Assembly (NCBI RefSeq): GCF_018263905.1
Contig: NZ_JAAFZU010000023.1
Span: 280,476-344,475 of the forward strand
Direction of reading: 5' to 3'
From: Loktanella sp. SALINAS62
GTDB lineage: Bacteria > Pseudomonadota > Alphaproteobacteria > Rhodobacterales > Rhodobacteraceae
DNA: 64,000 bases
Positions 21,038 to 29,437 of this stretch are shown here, one piece after another (the stretch's first letter is position 1; each line of letters begins with the position of its first letter). Position numbers and translations under genes: made by a program. The notes beneath the pieces are model-generated. The model was not told the origin of the DNA and did no database searches. It saw only the letters and a list, made by a program, of their open reading frames with translations.

Positions 21038-22114
21038 TTACTGGTCGATCCAACCCGTCAAGTTACGGTCAATCACACCTGCCAGCGCGTGGATATGCGC
21101 CGGATCGGCATTGAGGCAAGGGATATATGTGAAATGTTCTCCGCCTGCCTCTTCAAAGCTTTCCTTGATCTCTTCGTTGATCTCTTCCAGCGTTTCAATG
21201 CAGTCGGCGGAAAACGCCGGCGCGCAGACGGCGATGTTCTTGACGCCTTCTTCTTCGGCCAGCCGGGCGACCTCTTTCACGGTATAGGGCTTCAGCCATT
21301 CTTCGGGACCGAACCGCGATTGGAACGTCGTCATGATCTGCGTGTCGTCCCAGCCCAGCCTTTCCTTCAGCAGGCGCGTCGTTTTCTGACACTGACAATG
21401 GTAGGGGTCGCCTTCGCGCAGGTAACGTTCCGGCACGCCATGGTAGCTGCAAATCAGCTTTTCCGGCTTTTTGTCCATCTTGGCATAGGCTGTTTCGATC
21501 GACTGGGCCAGCGCGTCGATATAGGCGGGATCTTCGTAATAGGGTTCAACGATCCGGGCGATGGGCTGCCATTTTTCTTTCATCAATGCGCGAAAGAACT
21601 GGTCGTTTGCGGTGGCGGACGTGGCCCCGGCGTAATGCGGATACAACGGGAAAAACAGAATCTTCTGGCATCCGGCCTCTGTCATCTCGCGGACTTTGGT
21701 CAGCGTCGACGGGTTCCCGTAGCGCATGCAGAAATCGACGTGGACACGGTCGCCATAACGCTTGTGCATCTCGTCACGGATTGCGGCGGTCTGATCCTTT
21801 GTGATCGTCAGTAGGGGCGATTCGTCGGCGTCCGTGTTCCAGATCGACCGATATGCCGCGCCAGACGTGAACGGACGTTTCGACAGGATCACCAGTTGCA
21901 GCAGCGGCTGCCAGATCCAGGCCGAATAATCGACGACGCGTTTGTCGGACAGGAATTCATTCAGATAGCGGCGCATCGACCAATAATCGGTGCCGTCAGG
22001 TGTCCCTAGGTTTGCCAGCAGGATGCCGACGCGCGCGGGTTCAATCGCTGGGTGATCCGCCGGGGCGTGTACAGGGCAGGTTGCGGGACGTGCTTCTGAT
22101 TTTGCATCGAACAT
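21038..22114 (-). CDS. hemH: ferrochelatase
   Basis: HemH inserts ferrous iron into protoporphyrin IX, the last step of protoheme synthesis. At 358 residues it has the usual length. Seen motifs include LLANLGTPDG near the N-terminus, the active-site His in SYHGVPERY and the acidic site in ADCIETLEE. The Cys-rich DPYHCQCQ segment is normal for the family. The protein has no clear membrane anchor. It is upstream of the MFS gene and 57 bp downstream of a methyltransferase-like gene on the same strand. Confidence 0.97.
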   Translation of the reverse strand: MFDAKSEARPATCPVHAPADHPAIEPARVGILLANLGTPDGTDYWSMRRYLNEFLSDKRVVDYSAWIWQPLLQLVILSKRPFTSGAAYRSIWNTDADESPLLTITKDQTAAIRDEMHKRYGDRVHVDFCMRYGNPSTLTKVREMTEAGCQKILFFPLYPHYAGATSATANDQFFRALMKEKWQPIARIVEPYYEDPAYIDALAQSIETAYAKMDKKPEKLICSYHGVPERYLREGDPYHCQCQKTTRLLKERLGWDDTQIMTTFQSRFGPEEWLKPYTVKEVARLAEEEGVKNIAVCAPAFSADCIETLEEINEEIKESFEEAGGEHFTYIPCLNADPAHIHALAGVIDRNLTGWIDQ

Positions 22115-22171
22115 CGAAAACTTCCTCGGCGGCGGTGTGTGATGGCTCAGATAACGGCTTTCAGGCTCAGG

Positions 22172-22993
22172 TCAATCTGTGCCCGGGTCCAGCGGTGCCT
22201 CTGGCACGCCCAGCGCATCGGCCAGTCGCGTCTTGGCAGAGCCGGGCCGCAGCGGTTTTTGTTGGTTGTCGGACGGGCACCATCCGGTCAGGGTGACGAT
22301 CTCGAATGTGGCGCTGATGCGCCCGTCGGCATCGCTGAAATGATCGGCATAAAGCTGTGCCGCGCGTTGCATGACGGATCGTCGCGTCGGGCGTCGCAAA
22401 CGGTCGGTCAGCGCGTTGGTTTCGCCCATTGCGCGCAGGTCATGCATCAACGCGGTCGTGTCGGCATAAGTTACCCTTATTACATCAGAATCCGCCACTG
22501 GCAGGGCGAAACCAGCGCGTTGCAAAAGCCCCCCCAGATCACGGATTTCAGCCATCGGCGCGACGCGCGGTGACAGCCCGCCAGTGACCTGCGATTCCGC
22601 CTGCGCCATGACGCTGCGCAATTCGTTCAGGGTCTGGCCACCGAACAGCGTTGCAACGAACAAACCGTCCGCGACCAGCGCCCTGCGCGATTGCACAAGC
22701 TGCCCGACAAGATCCTGCGCCCAGTGCAATGACAGGTCGTGGATGACCAGATCGAATGCGCCTTGCGGCAGATCAAGAATGTCTTCGTCTGCGACAATTT
22801 GCGCGGCTGGAAAGCGGTCTTGCCATTGGTCGGGGCGCGGCGTGACAATGGCGACCTGCGTAAACGACCTGTTAATCTCTTCCAGTCTTTCCTCGATATC
22901 AGCGATGGCGCGATCGCGCAGAAAGGTTTGTGTCGCGCGGGCGCGATAACGAAGAAGGGCGGTGCGGTCGGTCAATGGCTGCATGGCCGACAT
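22172..22993 (-). CDS. BioC/NDUFAF5-like methyltransferase-fold protein lacking the SAM glycine motif
   Basis: A 273-residue protein whose C-terminal two thirds match the BioC / NDUFAF5-type methyltransferase fold, including DLVIHDLSLHWAQD, LVADGLFVATLFGG and VTGGLSPRVAPMAEIRD. The region where SAM-binding motif I (GxGxG) should lie reads VTPRPDQWQD instead, so SAM binding is doubtful. This appears to be normal for the roseobacter family rather than a defect. Two in-frame ATGs (22993 and 22984) are possible; the first is 14 bp from the divergent comF start. The function is not known to me. Confidence 0.75.
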   Translation of the reverse strand: MSAMQPLTDRTALLRYRARATQTFLRDRAIADIEERLEEINRSFTQVAIVTPRPDQWQDRFPAAQIVADEDILDLPQGAFDLVIHDLSLHWAQDLVGQLVQSRRALVADGLFVATLFGGQTLNELRSVMAQAESQVTGGLSPRVAPMAEIRDLGGLLQRAGFALPVADSDVIRVTYADTTALMHDLRAMGETNALTDRLRRPTRRSVMQRAAQLYADHFSDADGRISATFEIVTLTGWCPSDNQQKPLRPGSAKTRLADALGVPEAPLDPGTD

Positions 22994-23007
22994 GTAGGGT
23001 GACAGGG

Positions 23008-23708
23008 ATGAAGTTGCAAAGCGTGATCCGCGCGATCTATCCCGCGTCCTGCGTTGCCTGCGATACGCCCACGGCGGTCGAAAAAACACCCGGTTTATCA
23101 GCGGTGCAATCTGCGATCTGTACGGCGCGCCCCTGCCGGGTGACGACGACGGCACCGCGATCTTGCACTGTGACGATTGCATGACGGTGGCGCGCCCGTG
23201 GCAGCGCGGTCGGGCTGCGCTTGTTTATGATGGTGTAGGACGGCGCATGGTGCTGGGCCTGAAACACGCGGACCGCACCGATCTGGCGGTGCCCGCTGCG
23301 CGTTGGATGGTCGCTGTGGCGGCCGATCTGCGCAATGATGACATGGTGGTCGTGCCGGTCCCCCTGCATTGGTCGCGGTTGCTGACACGGCGTTACAACC
23401 AGGCCAACCTGCTGTCACGATTGGTGGCGCGGGGTCTGGACCTGACACATGTGCCCGACGCGTTGATCCGCCCGAAACGGTCGCCTAAAATGCAGGACAC
23501 GACCCGCGCCGCGCGCTTTGCAGCACTTGATTGCGCCATCCGTCCGCATCCGCGCCGCATGACGTTTTTGCAGGGGCGCAGCGTGCTGATCGTGGACGAC
23601 GTGATGACGACGGGGGCCACGCTTGCGGCGGCAACCGAAGCGGCGCACATGGCCGGTGCGGCACGCGTTCATGTCCTGACACTGGCGAGGGTGGTGAAAG
23701 ATGCCTAG
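23008..23708 (+). pseudogene. comF: comF-like phosphoribosyltransferase with 5' frame disruption
   Basis: ComF-family proteins carry an N-terminal zinc-finger region and a C-terminal phosphoribosyltransferase domain, and some are needed for DNA uptake. Here the frame starting at ATG 23008 encodes the first zinc pair (CVACDT) but runs into a stop at 23184. The rest (FISGAICDLYGAPLPG onward, with the PRPP motif VLIVDDVMTTGAT) is in the -1 frame from about 23085 to 23708. The switch falls at an A6 run, and about ten residues expected there, including a second CxxCW pair, are absent. A further cysteine is Tyr (CDLY). The downstream part alone could start at TTG 23163 or ATG 23181 and keeps a complete PRTase domain. 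Confidence 0.7.
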
Positions 23709-23740
23709 ATATGGACAAATCGCATGCGCAAGAGGGCCAT

Positions 23741-23998
23741 ATGAAAAACGTCGAAATCTACACCACACCGACCTGCGGGTTTTGCCACGCCGCAAAGCGG
23801 CTGTTGTCGTCCAAAGGCGTCAACTTTTCCGAAATCTCGTTGGCACAGCAACCGGACAAGCGGGCGGAAATGATGCAGCGTGCCAATGGCGGCCGCACCG
23901 TGCCGCAGATTTTTGTGGGCGATACCCATGTCGGCGGGTGTGACGATCTTTATGCACTCGAACAGGCTGGCAAGCTGGACGCGCTGCTGGCCGCATGA
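23741..23998 (+). CDS. grxC: glutaredoxin 3
   Basis: An 85-residue dithiol glutaredoxin that reduces disulfides or glutathionylated proteins at the cost of glutathione. The active site is CGFC at 12-15 (usually CPYC), and the TVPQIFVG cis-Pro segment and GGCDDLYAL glutathione site are present. ATG 23741 is preferred to an in-frame ATG at 23711 because AGAGGG precedes it and homologues start here. The stop overlaps the next gene by four bases (ATGA), so it is co-translated with the nitrilase-family amidase. Confidence 0.95.
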   Translation: MKNVEIYTTPTCGFCHAAKRLLSSKGVNFSEISLAQQPDKRAEMMQRANGGRTVPQIFVGDTHVGGCDDLYALEQAGKLDALLAA

Positions 23999-24828
23999 AG
24001 GCCGCGCTGGTTCAACTGACCAGCGGTGACGACCCCGCTGTCAATCTAGCGATCACCGCAGGGTTCATTGCGGGTGCCGCAGACCGGGGTGCGACCCTGA
24101 TCTGCACACCAGAAGTGACGAATTGCGTCAGTCAGGACCGCGCGCATCAGCGCCGCGTGCTGCATCATCAGGACGATGATCCCACACTGGCCGCCCTGCG
24201 CGAACAGGCAGCGGCGCTGGGCATCTGGCTTTCCATCGGGTCGCTGGCTTTGAAAACCGACGATCCTGACGGGCGTTTCGCCAACCGCAGTTTCCTGATT
24301 GATCCACGGGGAAACATTGCGGCGCAATACGACAAGATCCACATGTTCGACGTGACTGTCAGTGAAACCGAAAGCTACCGCGAATCCGCAGGCTATCGCC
24401 CCGGTGATCGTGCTGTGTTGGCGCAGGCGGATGATCTGACGCTGGGTCTGACCGTGTGTTACGATTTGCGGTTTGCGTATCTTTACCGCACCTTGGCGCA
24501 GGCGGGCGCGCAGGTGCTGCTGGTGCCATCGGCGTTTTCACCCGTGACGGGTGCCGCCCATTGGCACACGTTGCTGCGTGCGCGCGCCATCGAAACAGGC
24601 TGCTACGTGTTGGCAGCGGCGCAGACCGGCACCCATGCCGCGACAGCCGGTCGTCCCCGCGAAACCTATGGTCACACGCTGGCCGTCGCCCCGTGGGGGG
24701 AGGTGATCGCCGACGCTGGGACCGAAATGGGCGTAACACTCGTCGATCTGGACGCCGGACGGGTGGATCAGGCGCGGGGTCGTGTGGCATCGTTGACCCA
24801 CGACCGCACGTTCAGGGGGCCCTTGTGA
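23995..24828 (+). CDS. carbon-nitrogen hydrolase, Nit1 / deaminated glutathione amidase type
   Basis: A 277-residue nitrilase-superfamily hydrolase with the Glu40-Lys114-Cys155 catalytic triad (TPEV, YDKIHMFD and VCYDLRF). The context sequences match Nit1/YbeM proteins, which clear deaminated glutathione made by transaminase side reactions. The position directly behind glutaredoxin fits a link to glutathione, although that is inference. The start overlaps grxC and the TGA overlaps the GTG start of the marR-family gene. Confidence 0.9.
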   Translation: MKAALVQLTSGDDPAVNLAITAGFIAGAADRGATLICTPEVTNCVSQDRAHQRRVLHHQDDDPTLAALREQAAALGIWLSIGSLALKTDDPDGRFANRSFLIDPRGNIAAQYDKIHMFDVTVSETESYRESAGYRPGDRAVLAQADDLTLGLTVCYDLRFAYLYRTLAQAGAQVLLVPSAFSPVTGAAHWHTLLRARAIETGCYVLAAAQTGTHAATAGRPRETYGHTLAVAPWGEVIADAGTEMGVTLVDLDAGRVDQARGRVASLTHDRTFRGPL

Positions 24829-25268
24829 CCGAAACGACCCAACATCTTGCCGTCGCCCTGTTCAGCGAGCTTTTGGCCGTCGATCAACTGGTGCGCCATT
24901 CACTGGCGCGCGTGTTGCCAAAGGGGATGGAACTGTCGCATTTCAGTGTGTTGAACCATCTGGCGCATTCCGCGTCGGAACGGTCACCGACGCAGCTGGC
25001 GCTGACCTTTCACCTGACGCGGGGTGCGATGACCAACACCTTGGCGAAACTGGAATGGGCCGGATACGTGCACGTGCGGCCTGATTGGGACGATGCCCGC
25101 AAGAAAATGGTGTCGATCAGTCCCGCTGGCCGTGCCGCGCGTGATGCCGCGATTGCCGCGATTACGCCGCTGGTCGCCGATGTTGCCGCCCGTGTCGGAG
25201 AGGATAACGTACGTGCCGCCCTGCCGCTGCTGCGCGAATTACGTGTAAAGCTGGCGGATCAGACCTGA
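24825..25268 (+). CDS. MarR-family transcriptional regulator
   Basis: A 147-residue winged-helix DNA-binding protein. The helix-turn-helix region reads SPTQLALTFHLTRGAMTNTLAKLEWAG in two stretches around residues 48-75, followed by the wing with DWDDARKKMVSI. The start codon is GTG at 24825, overlapping the amidase stop (GTGA), with AGGGGG six bases upstream. It is convergent with ubiG, with only four bases between the stops. The ligand and target genes are unknown; it may control its own operon. Confidence 0.88.
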   Translation: MTETTQHLAVALFSELLAVDQLVRHSLARVLPKGMELSHFSVLNHLAHSASERSPTQLALTFHLTRGAMTNTLAKLEWAGYVHVRPDWDDARKKMVSISPAGRAARDAAIAAITPLVADVAARVGEDNVRAALPLLRELRVKLADQT

Positions 25269-25272
25269 TCGG

Positions 25273-26013
25273 TCAGTCCGGTTTGACAGCCGCCGTCACG
25301 TAATTCACCGATAAGTCACGTTCCGACGTGCCCCATGTGAACGATAGCGGATTAAAGACATATCCCGTGCGGTCCACGGGCGTCAGCCCGGCGTTCGAAA
25401 GCAGCGTGAACAATTCGTCCGGTGTGATGAATTTCGACCATTCATGTGTGCCCTTTGGCAGCCAGCGCATGACCCATTCCGCGCCCACGATGGCCATGGC
25501 AAATGATTTCGCATTCCGGTTGATCGTCGAACACAGATGGATCGCGCCGGGTTTCATCAAGGTCTGGCAGGCGTCGATGTAACCTTGGGGATCGGCCACG
25601 TGTTCGACCACTTCCATGTTCAGCACCACGTCGAACTGTTCACCGGCGGCGGCCAGCGCTTCGGCTGTGCCGACGCGGTAGTCGATGGTTAGCCCGGATT
25701 GTTCGGCATGCAACTGCGCCACGGGAATGTTGCGGGGTGCGGCATCGACGCCCACCACGTCCGCCCCCAGCCGCGCCATCGGTTCGCACAGCAGGCCACC
25801 GCCGCAGCCGATGTCCAGAATGCGTAATCCGGCAAAGGGACGATCCACTGCCAGATCACGGTTGTAATGGGCCGAAACCTGCTGCGTGATGTAATCCAGC
25901 CGCACCGGGTTCATCATGTGCAATGGCTTGAACTTGCCCGTTTCATCCCACCATTCGGCGGCCATTGCTTCGAACTTGGCGATTTCGCTGTCATCAATCG
26001 TATTCGTATTCAT
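25273..26013 (-). CDS. ubiG: 3-demethylubiquinol / 2-polyprenyl-6-hydroxyphenol O-methyltransferase
   Basis: UbiG carries out both O-methylations of ubiquinone synthesis using SAM. The 246-residue protein contains the SAM motif [10 protein letters not shown], the acidic loop GVDAAPRNI, and the family-specific [19 protein letters not shown] and [12 protein letters not shown] blocks. The start at 26013 follows GAGGACGCG; upstream in-frame codons lack this. It is divergent from pip with 56 bp between starts. Length and motifs are fully standard. Confidence 0.96.
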   Translation of the reverse strand: MNTNTIDDSEIAKFEAMAAEWWDETGKFKPLHMMNPVRLDYITQQVSAHYNRDLAVDRPFAGLRILDIGCGGGLLCEPMARLGADVVGVDAAPRNIPVAQLHAEQSGLTIDYRVGTAEALAAAGEQFDVVLNMEVVEHVADPQGYIDACQTLMKPGAIHLCSTINRNAKSFAMAIVGAEWVMRWLPKGTHEWSKFITPDELFTLLSNAGLTPVDRTGYVFNPLSFTWGTSERDLSVNYVTAAVKPD

Positions 26014-26069
26014 CGCGTCCTCGTGGGTTGGGCGTGGATTTAGCAGGTAGCACACTATATGCCACTGTC

Positions 26070-27059
26070 ATGGACAGGGATCTGAAACAAAAGAGCGCAG
26101 CACTTTATCTTTATCCGCCGATCGACCCGTTCGATCAGCGGACGCTGGATGTGGGTGACGGCCATGTGATCTATGTCGAACAATGCGGCAATCCGCAGGG
26201 CATACCCGTTGTTGTTCTGCACGGTGGACCGGGCGGCGGATGCAGCCCTGCGATGCGGCGCTATTTCGATCCCGAACACTACCGGATCGTGCTGTTCGAT
26301 CAACGCGGCTGCGGACGGTCGCGGCCCCATGCGGCGGTCAGCAACAACACGACATGGCATCTGGTCCGCGACATCGAATTGATCCGCACCACGCTGGGAA
26401 TCGACCGCTGGATCGTGTTTGGCGGCAGTTGGGGTGCGACCCTGTCGCTGATCTATGCCCAGACGCATCCCGACCGGACGGCAGCGCTGGCGTTGCGTGG
26501 TGTCTTTTTGATGACGCAGCCCGAACTGGACTGGTTCTATGGCGGCGGTGCGGGTCGGTTCTGGCCCGATCTGTGGGACAGGTTCACCAAACTGATCCCT
26601 GACGACGAACACGACGATCTGATCGCCGCTTATCACAAACGCCTGTTTTCCGGCGACATGATGCAAGAGGTCAAATACGCCCGCGCATGGGCGGCGTGGG
26701 AAAATGCGCTCGCCGCGATGGACAGCGACGGCATGACGGGCGAATCACCGGCGGATTATGCGCGGGCCTTTTCGCGGCTTGAAAATCATTATTTCCAGAA
26801 CCACGGCTGGTTGGATGAAGAAACCGCAATCCTGAACCGCACCGACCGTCTGGCCGATATTCCCGGTGTGATCGTCCAGGGGCGGTACGACATGATCTGC
26901 CCGCCGCTGTCCGCCTATCGCCTGTCAAAGGCCTGGCCACTGTCAACGCTAAAGCTGGTCGGTCGGGCCGGTCATGCGCTGTCGGAACCCGGCATCAGCG
27001 CTGAACTGGTGCGCGCGATGGACCGGTTTGTGTTGCAGCGCGATGCGCTGGGACTTTAG
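26070..27059 (+). CDS. pip: proline iminopeptidase
   Basis: A 329-residue alpha/beta hydrolase of peptidase family S33 that removes N-terminal proline from peptides. The oxyanion-hole motif HGGPGGG is at 51-57, and the nucleophile is Ser120 in GGSWGA. The Asp and His of the triad lie in GRYDMICPP and GRAGHAL. FDQRGCGRS is also typical. There is no good ribosome-binding site before ATG 26070, but homology begins here. The cytoplasmic location is inferred from the absence of a signal peptide. Confidence 0.93.
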   Translation: MDRDLKQKSAALYLYPPIDPFDQRTLDVGDGHVIYVEQCGNPQGIPVVVLHGGPGGGCSPAMRRYFDPEHYRIVLFDQRGCGRSRPHAAVSNNTTWHLVRDIELIRTTLGIDRWIVFGGSWGATLSLIYAQTHPDRTAALALRGVFLMTQPELDWFYGGGAGRFWPDLWDRFTKLIPDDEHDDLIAAYHKRLFSGDMMQEVKYARAWAAWENALAAMDSDGMTGESPADYARAFSRLENHYFQNHGWLDEETAILNRTDRLADIPGVIVQGRYDMICPPLSAYRLSKAWPLSTLKLVGRAGHALSEPGISAELVRAMDRFVLQRDALGL

Positions 27060-27112
27060 ACTTCACCCTGCGCGCGGGTCAGCCCGCGTCTGTCAGATGG
27101 GACGATAGCAAG

Positions 27113-28669
27113 ATGGGTCTGGACCGCAAAGTTGACGGCACGCCGAACCGCCGTCGTCTGTTGCAGGGCGCTGTCGCGGCGGGCGTGTTGGGGCTGACAG
27201 GTCTGCCATTGCGCGCGCAAACACGGGGCGGCACGCTGACAGCGGCGCTTGGCGGTGCCCATAGCTGCGATACCTGGGATTCGCGAACGCACGTCGACCT
27301 GTTCATGATGGCGGCGGCGCAGGGTGCCGTGTTCGACAGCCTGACGGAAATTGCGGCGGACGGCAGCCTGAAGGGCGAACTGGCCGAAAGCTGGGACAGC
27401 AGCGATGCGCAAACATGGGTGTTCAACCTGCGGCGCGGTGTAACCTTTCATAACGGGCAGGCGTTTGGCCCCGATGACGTGATCGCATCGCTTCATTTGC
27501 ATCTGGACGATGATGTGCCGTCACCCGCGCGGCCCATCGTGCAGAATATCGCAATGATGGCGCGGTCCGGTCCACATCAGGTGACGTTCACATTGACCGC
27601 ACCGAATGCGGATTTCCCCTACCTTTTGTCCGACTATCATCTGCTGATTTATCCCGCCGATCACATGGCCGATGCGATGGTGCATGGGATCGGCACGGGG
27701 CTTTACCGGGTTGAAACATTCCACCCCGGTCGCCGGATGACGGCGCTACGCGTCACCGATCACTACAAGGGCGACGCTGCGGGCTGGTTTGACCGGATCG
27801 ACTATATCGCCATGAACGACAGTCGCGCCCGGACAGAAGCGCTGCGCGCCGGTCGAGTCGATGCAATCAACCGGGTCAACGTGCGTGATACAGCGGCGGT
27901 GGCCGCGCACCCCCGGCTGCGCCTGCAGAATATTCCGGGCAACCAGCATTACGGTTTCGCGATGCAGACGCGGGCGGCACCCTTTGCCGATGTGGATGTG
28001 CGGCTGGCGCTGAAATACGGGATCGACCGTCAGGATTTTGTGGACAGGTTTCTGCTGGGGCACGGGCAGGTCGGCAATGACACCCCGATCGGTCGTGCCA
28101 ACCAGTTTTATGCCGCCGATCTGGACCAGATTGCCTATGACCCCGACCGCGCCGCGTTCCACCGCAAACGGGCAGGTCTGGACCGGTTGGCTGTGACGCT
28201 GCACACATCCGATGGGGCGTTTGACGGGGCCGGGCACGCGGCTGCGGCGTTTGCCGATGCGGCCCGCCCTGCCGGGATCGACATTGATGTGATCGACAGC
28301 GCGCCAGATGGATATTGGGCGCAGGTCTGGCCCACGGCCACGTTTCGCGCGACACATTGGGCCGGGCGCGCGACCGAAGACTGGATGTTGTCGACCGCCG
28401 ATGCGGCGGACGTCCTGTGGCATGACGGGGATAGCAATGCCCGGTTTCAGGCGTTGCTGCTGCAAGGGCGATCTGAATTGGACAGCGATATCAGGCGCGA
28501 CATTTACGCCTATATGCAGCAGATTCTGCGTGACACAGGCGGCACGATCATTCCGGCCTTTGCCAATCATCTGCAGGGCGTCGCAAATCGCATCGGGACG
28601 CCGTCGCAGATCGGAAATCTTTGGCAGATGGACGACGCGCGCATGGCGGAACGGTGGTGGCGCGTCTGA
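27113..28669 (+). CDS. ABC transporter substrate-binding protein, family 5 (peptide type), Tat-exported
   Basis: A 518-residue extracytoplasmic solute receptor of the oligopeptide/dipeptide family (SBP_bac_5). The N-terminus has a twin-arginine signal (RRRLLQGAVAAG) with likely cleavage near LRAQ. Domain features include LAESWD, FNLRRGVTFHNGQ and the ALKYGIDRQ hinge-region block. No permease or ATPase genes lie next to it, so it is an orphan receptor. The transported compound could be a peptide, nickel complex, opine or sugar; the sequence does not tell. It is followed by the rimP operon promoter. Confidence 0.9.
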   Translation: MGLDRKVDGTPNRRRLLQGAVAAGVLGLTGLPLRAQTRGGTLTAALGGAHSCDTWDSRTHVDLFMMAAAQGAVFDSLTEIAADGSLKGELAESWDSSDAQTWVFNLRRGVTFHNGQAFGPDDVIASLHLHLDDDVPSPARPIVQNIAMMARSGPHQVTFTLTAPNADFPYLLSDYHLLIYPADHMADAMVHGIGTGLYRVETFHPGRRMTALRVTDHYKGDAAGWFDRIDYIAMNDSRARTEALRAGRVDAINRVNVRDTAAVAAHPRLRLQNIPGNQHYGFAMQTRAAPFADVDVRLALKYGIDRQDFVDRFLLGHGQVGNDTPIGRANQFYAADLDQIAYDPDRAAFHRKRAGLDRLAVTLHTSDGAFDGAGHAAAAFADAARPAGIDIDVIDSAPDGYWAQVWPTATFRATHWAGRATEDWMLSTADAADVLWHDGDSNARFQALLLQGRSELDSDIRRDIYAYMQQILRDTGGTIIPAFANHLQGVANRIGTPSQIGNLWQMDDARMAERWWRV

Positions 28670-28685
28670 CGTGTCGCTGACCTGC

Positions 28686-28714
28686 TTGCAATCCGCGCAC
28701 GCTGGGTCTATGTG
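28686..28714 (+). promoter_or_regulatory. candidate sigma-70 promoter of the rimP-nusA-infB operon
   Basis: TTGCAA (28686-28691) and TATGTG (28709-28714) are spaced by 17 bases. They lie after the upstream stop and before the structured leader. Transcription would begin near 28721. Confidence 0.5.
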
Positions 28715-28786
28715 GTTGCCAACAGCGGCGCGCTGGCTTCCACCCCCAGCGCCCAACCGGAATTCAAAACGGGCCGCGCGCCCGTT
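28714..28786 (+). promoter_or_regulatory. candidate transcription attenuator leader of rimP
   Basis: GGTTG (28714-28718) can pair with CAACC (28754-28758), enclosing a 7-bp stem GCGCTGG / CCAGCGC (28730-28736 with 28746-28752). A terminator hairpin follows at 28768-28786. GCCC at 28751-28754 could instead pair with GGGC of the terminator, a possible antiterminator. The arrangement resembles attenuated rimP/nusA leaders, but no regulatory ligand is evident. If transcription starts near 28721 the outermost GGTTG arm would be lost, so that pairing is the least certain. Confidence 0.4.
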
Positions 28787-28791
28787 TTTTT
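28768..28791 (+). terminator. rho-independent terminator just upstream of rimP
   Basis: A 7-bp stem AACGGGC / GCCCGTT with a CGCGC loop is followed directly by five T residues, making a run of seven T with the stem's last two bases. It ends 19 bases before the rimP ATG. It could end transcription from the substrate-binding-protein gene, or act as an attenuator for rimP. Confidence 0.75.
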
Positions 28792-28810
28792 GTGCCTGGA
28801 AGGATCTTCC

Positions 28811-29437
28811 ATGAATGACCTGATTGCCAAGGCGGCCATTGACCGCCGCATCTCGGAAATCATCACCCCCGTCATCGAGGACTTGGGGTACGAAGTCGTG
28901 CGGATTCGCCTGATGTCGGGCAAGGAAACCACCTTGCAGATCATGGCGCAGAAACCCGACGGTACGATCGAAGTCGACGATTGCGGCCAGATCAGTACGG
29001 CCGTCAGCGCCGTGATGGATGTCGAAGACCCGATTCTGGATGCCTACACGCTGGAAGTGTCCAGCCCCGGCATCGACCGACCGCTGACCAGGCTAAAGGA
29101 TTTCGAGCAGTGGCAGGGGTTCGAGGCCAAGATCGAAACCGACGAACTGATCGACGGCCGCCGCCGGTTCAAAGGCGAATTGGTGGGCGTCGAAGGCGAC
29201 GAGGTGCTGATCGAGATCGAGGAAGGCACCATCGGTCTTAAATTCGACTGGCTGTCGGACGCCAAGCTGGTGCTGACCGACGACCTGATCCGCGAGGCGC
29301 TGAAAGGCCGTAAGGACGGGGGTCAGATCGACGAAGCGCAATTTGACGAAGTGCAGACGATCATTGACAGCGACGACAATGTCGCGCCGGACAAAAGAAC
29401 GAAAAAGCGACCGAGTTCGCGCAAGGAGATGAACTGA
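28811..29437 (+). CDS. rimP: ribosome maturation factor RimP
   Basis: RimP assists assembly of the 30S ribosomal subunit. The 208-residue protein has the N-terminal alpha/beta domain (ending with [12 protein letters not shown], a family signature) and the SH3-like C-terminal domain, then an acidic and basic tail. The ATG at 28811 follows GGAAGGATC. The TGA overlaps the nusA ATG by one base, the normal rimP-nusA arrangement. The C-terminal tail (about 165-208) is longer than in enterobacteria, as in other alphaproteobacteria. Confidence 0.95.
   Translation: MNDLIAKAAIDRRISEIITPVIEDLGYEVVRIRLMSGKETTLQIMAQKPDGTIEVDDCGQISTAVSAVMDVEDPILDAYTLEVSSPGIDRPLTRLKDFEQWQGFEAKIETDELIDGRRRFKGELVGVEGDEVLIEIEEGTIGLKFDWLSDAKLVLTDDLIREALKGRKDGGQIDEAQFDEVQTIIDSDDNVAPDKRTKKRPSSRKEMN

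Noticed and set aside
27073..27088. CGCGGG-TCAG-CCCGCG hairpin after pip
   Set aside because: Only a 6-bp stem without a T-run in a GC-rich gap; too weak to call a terminator.
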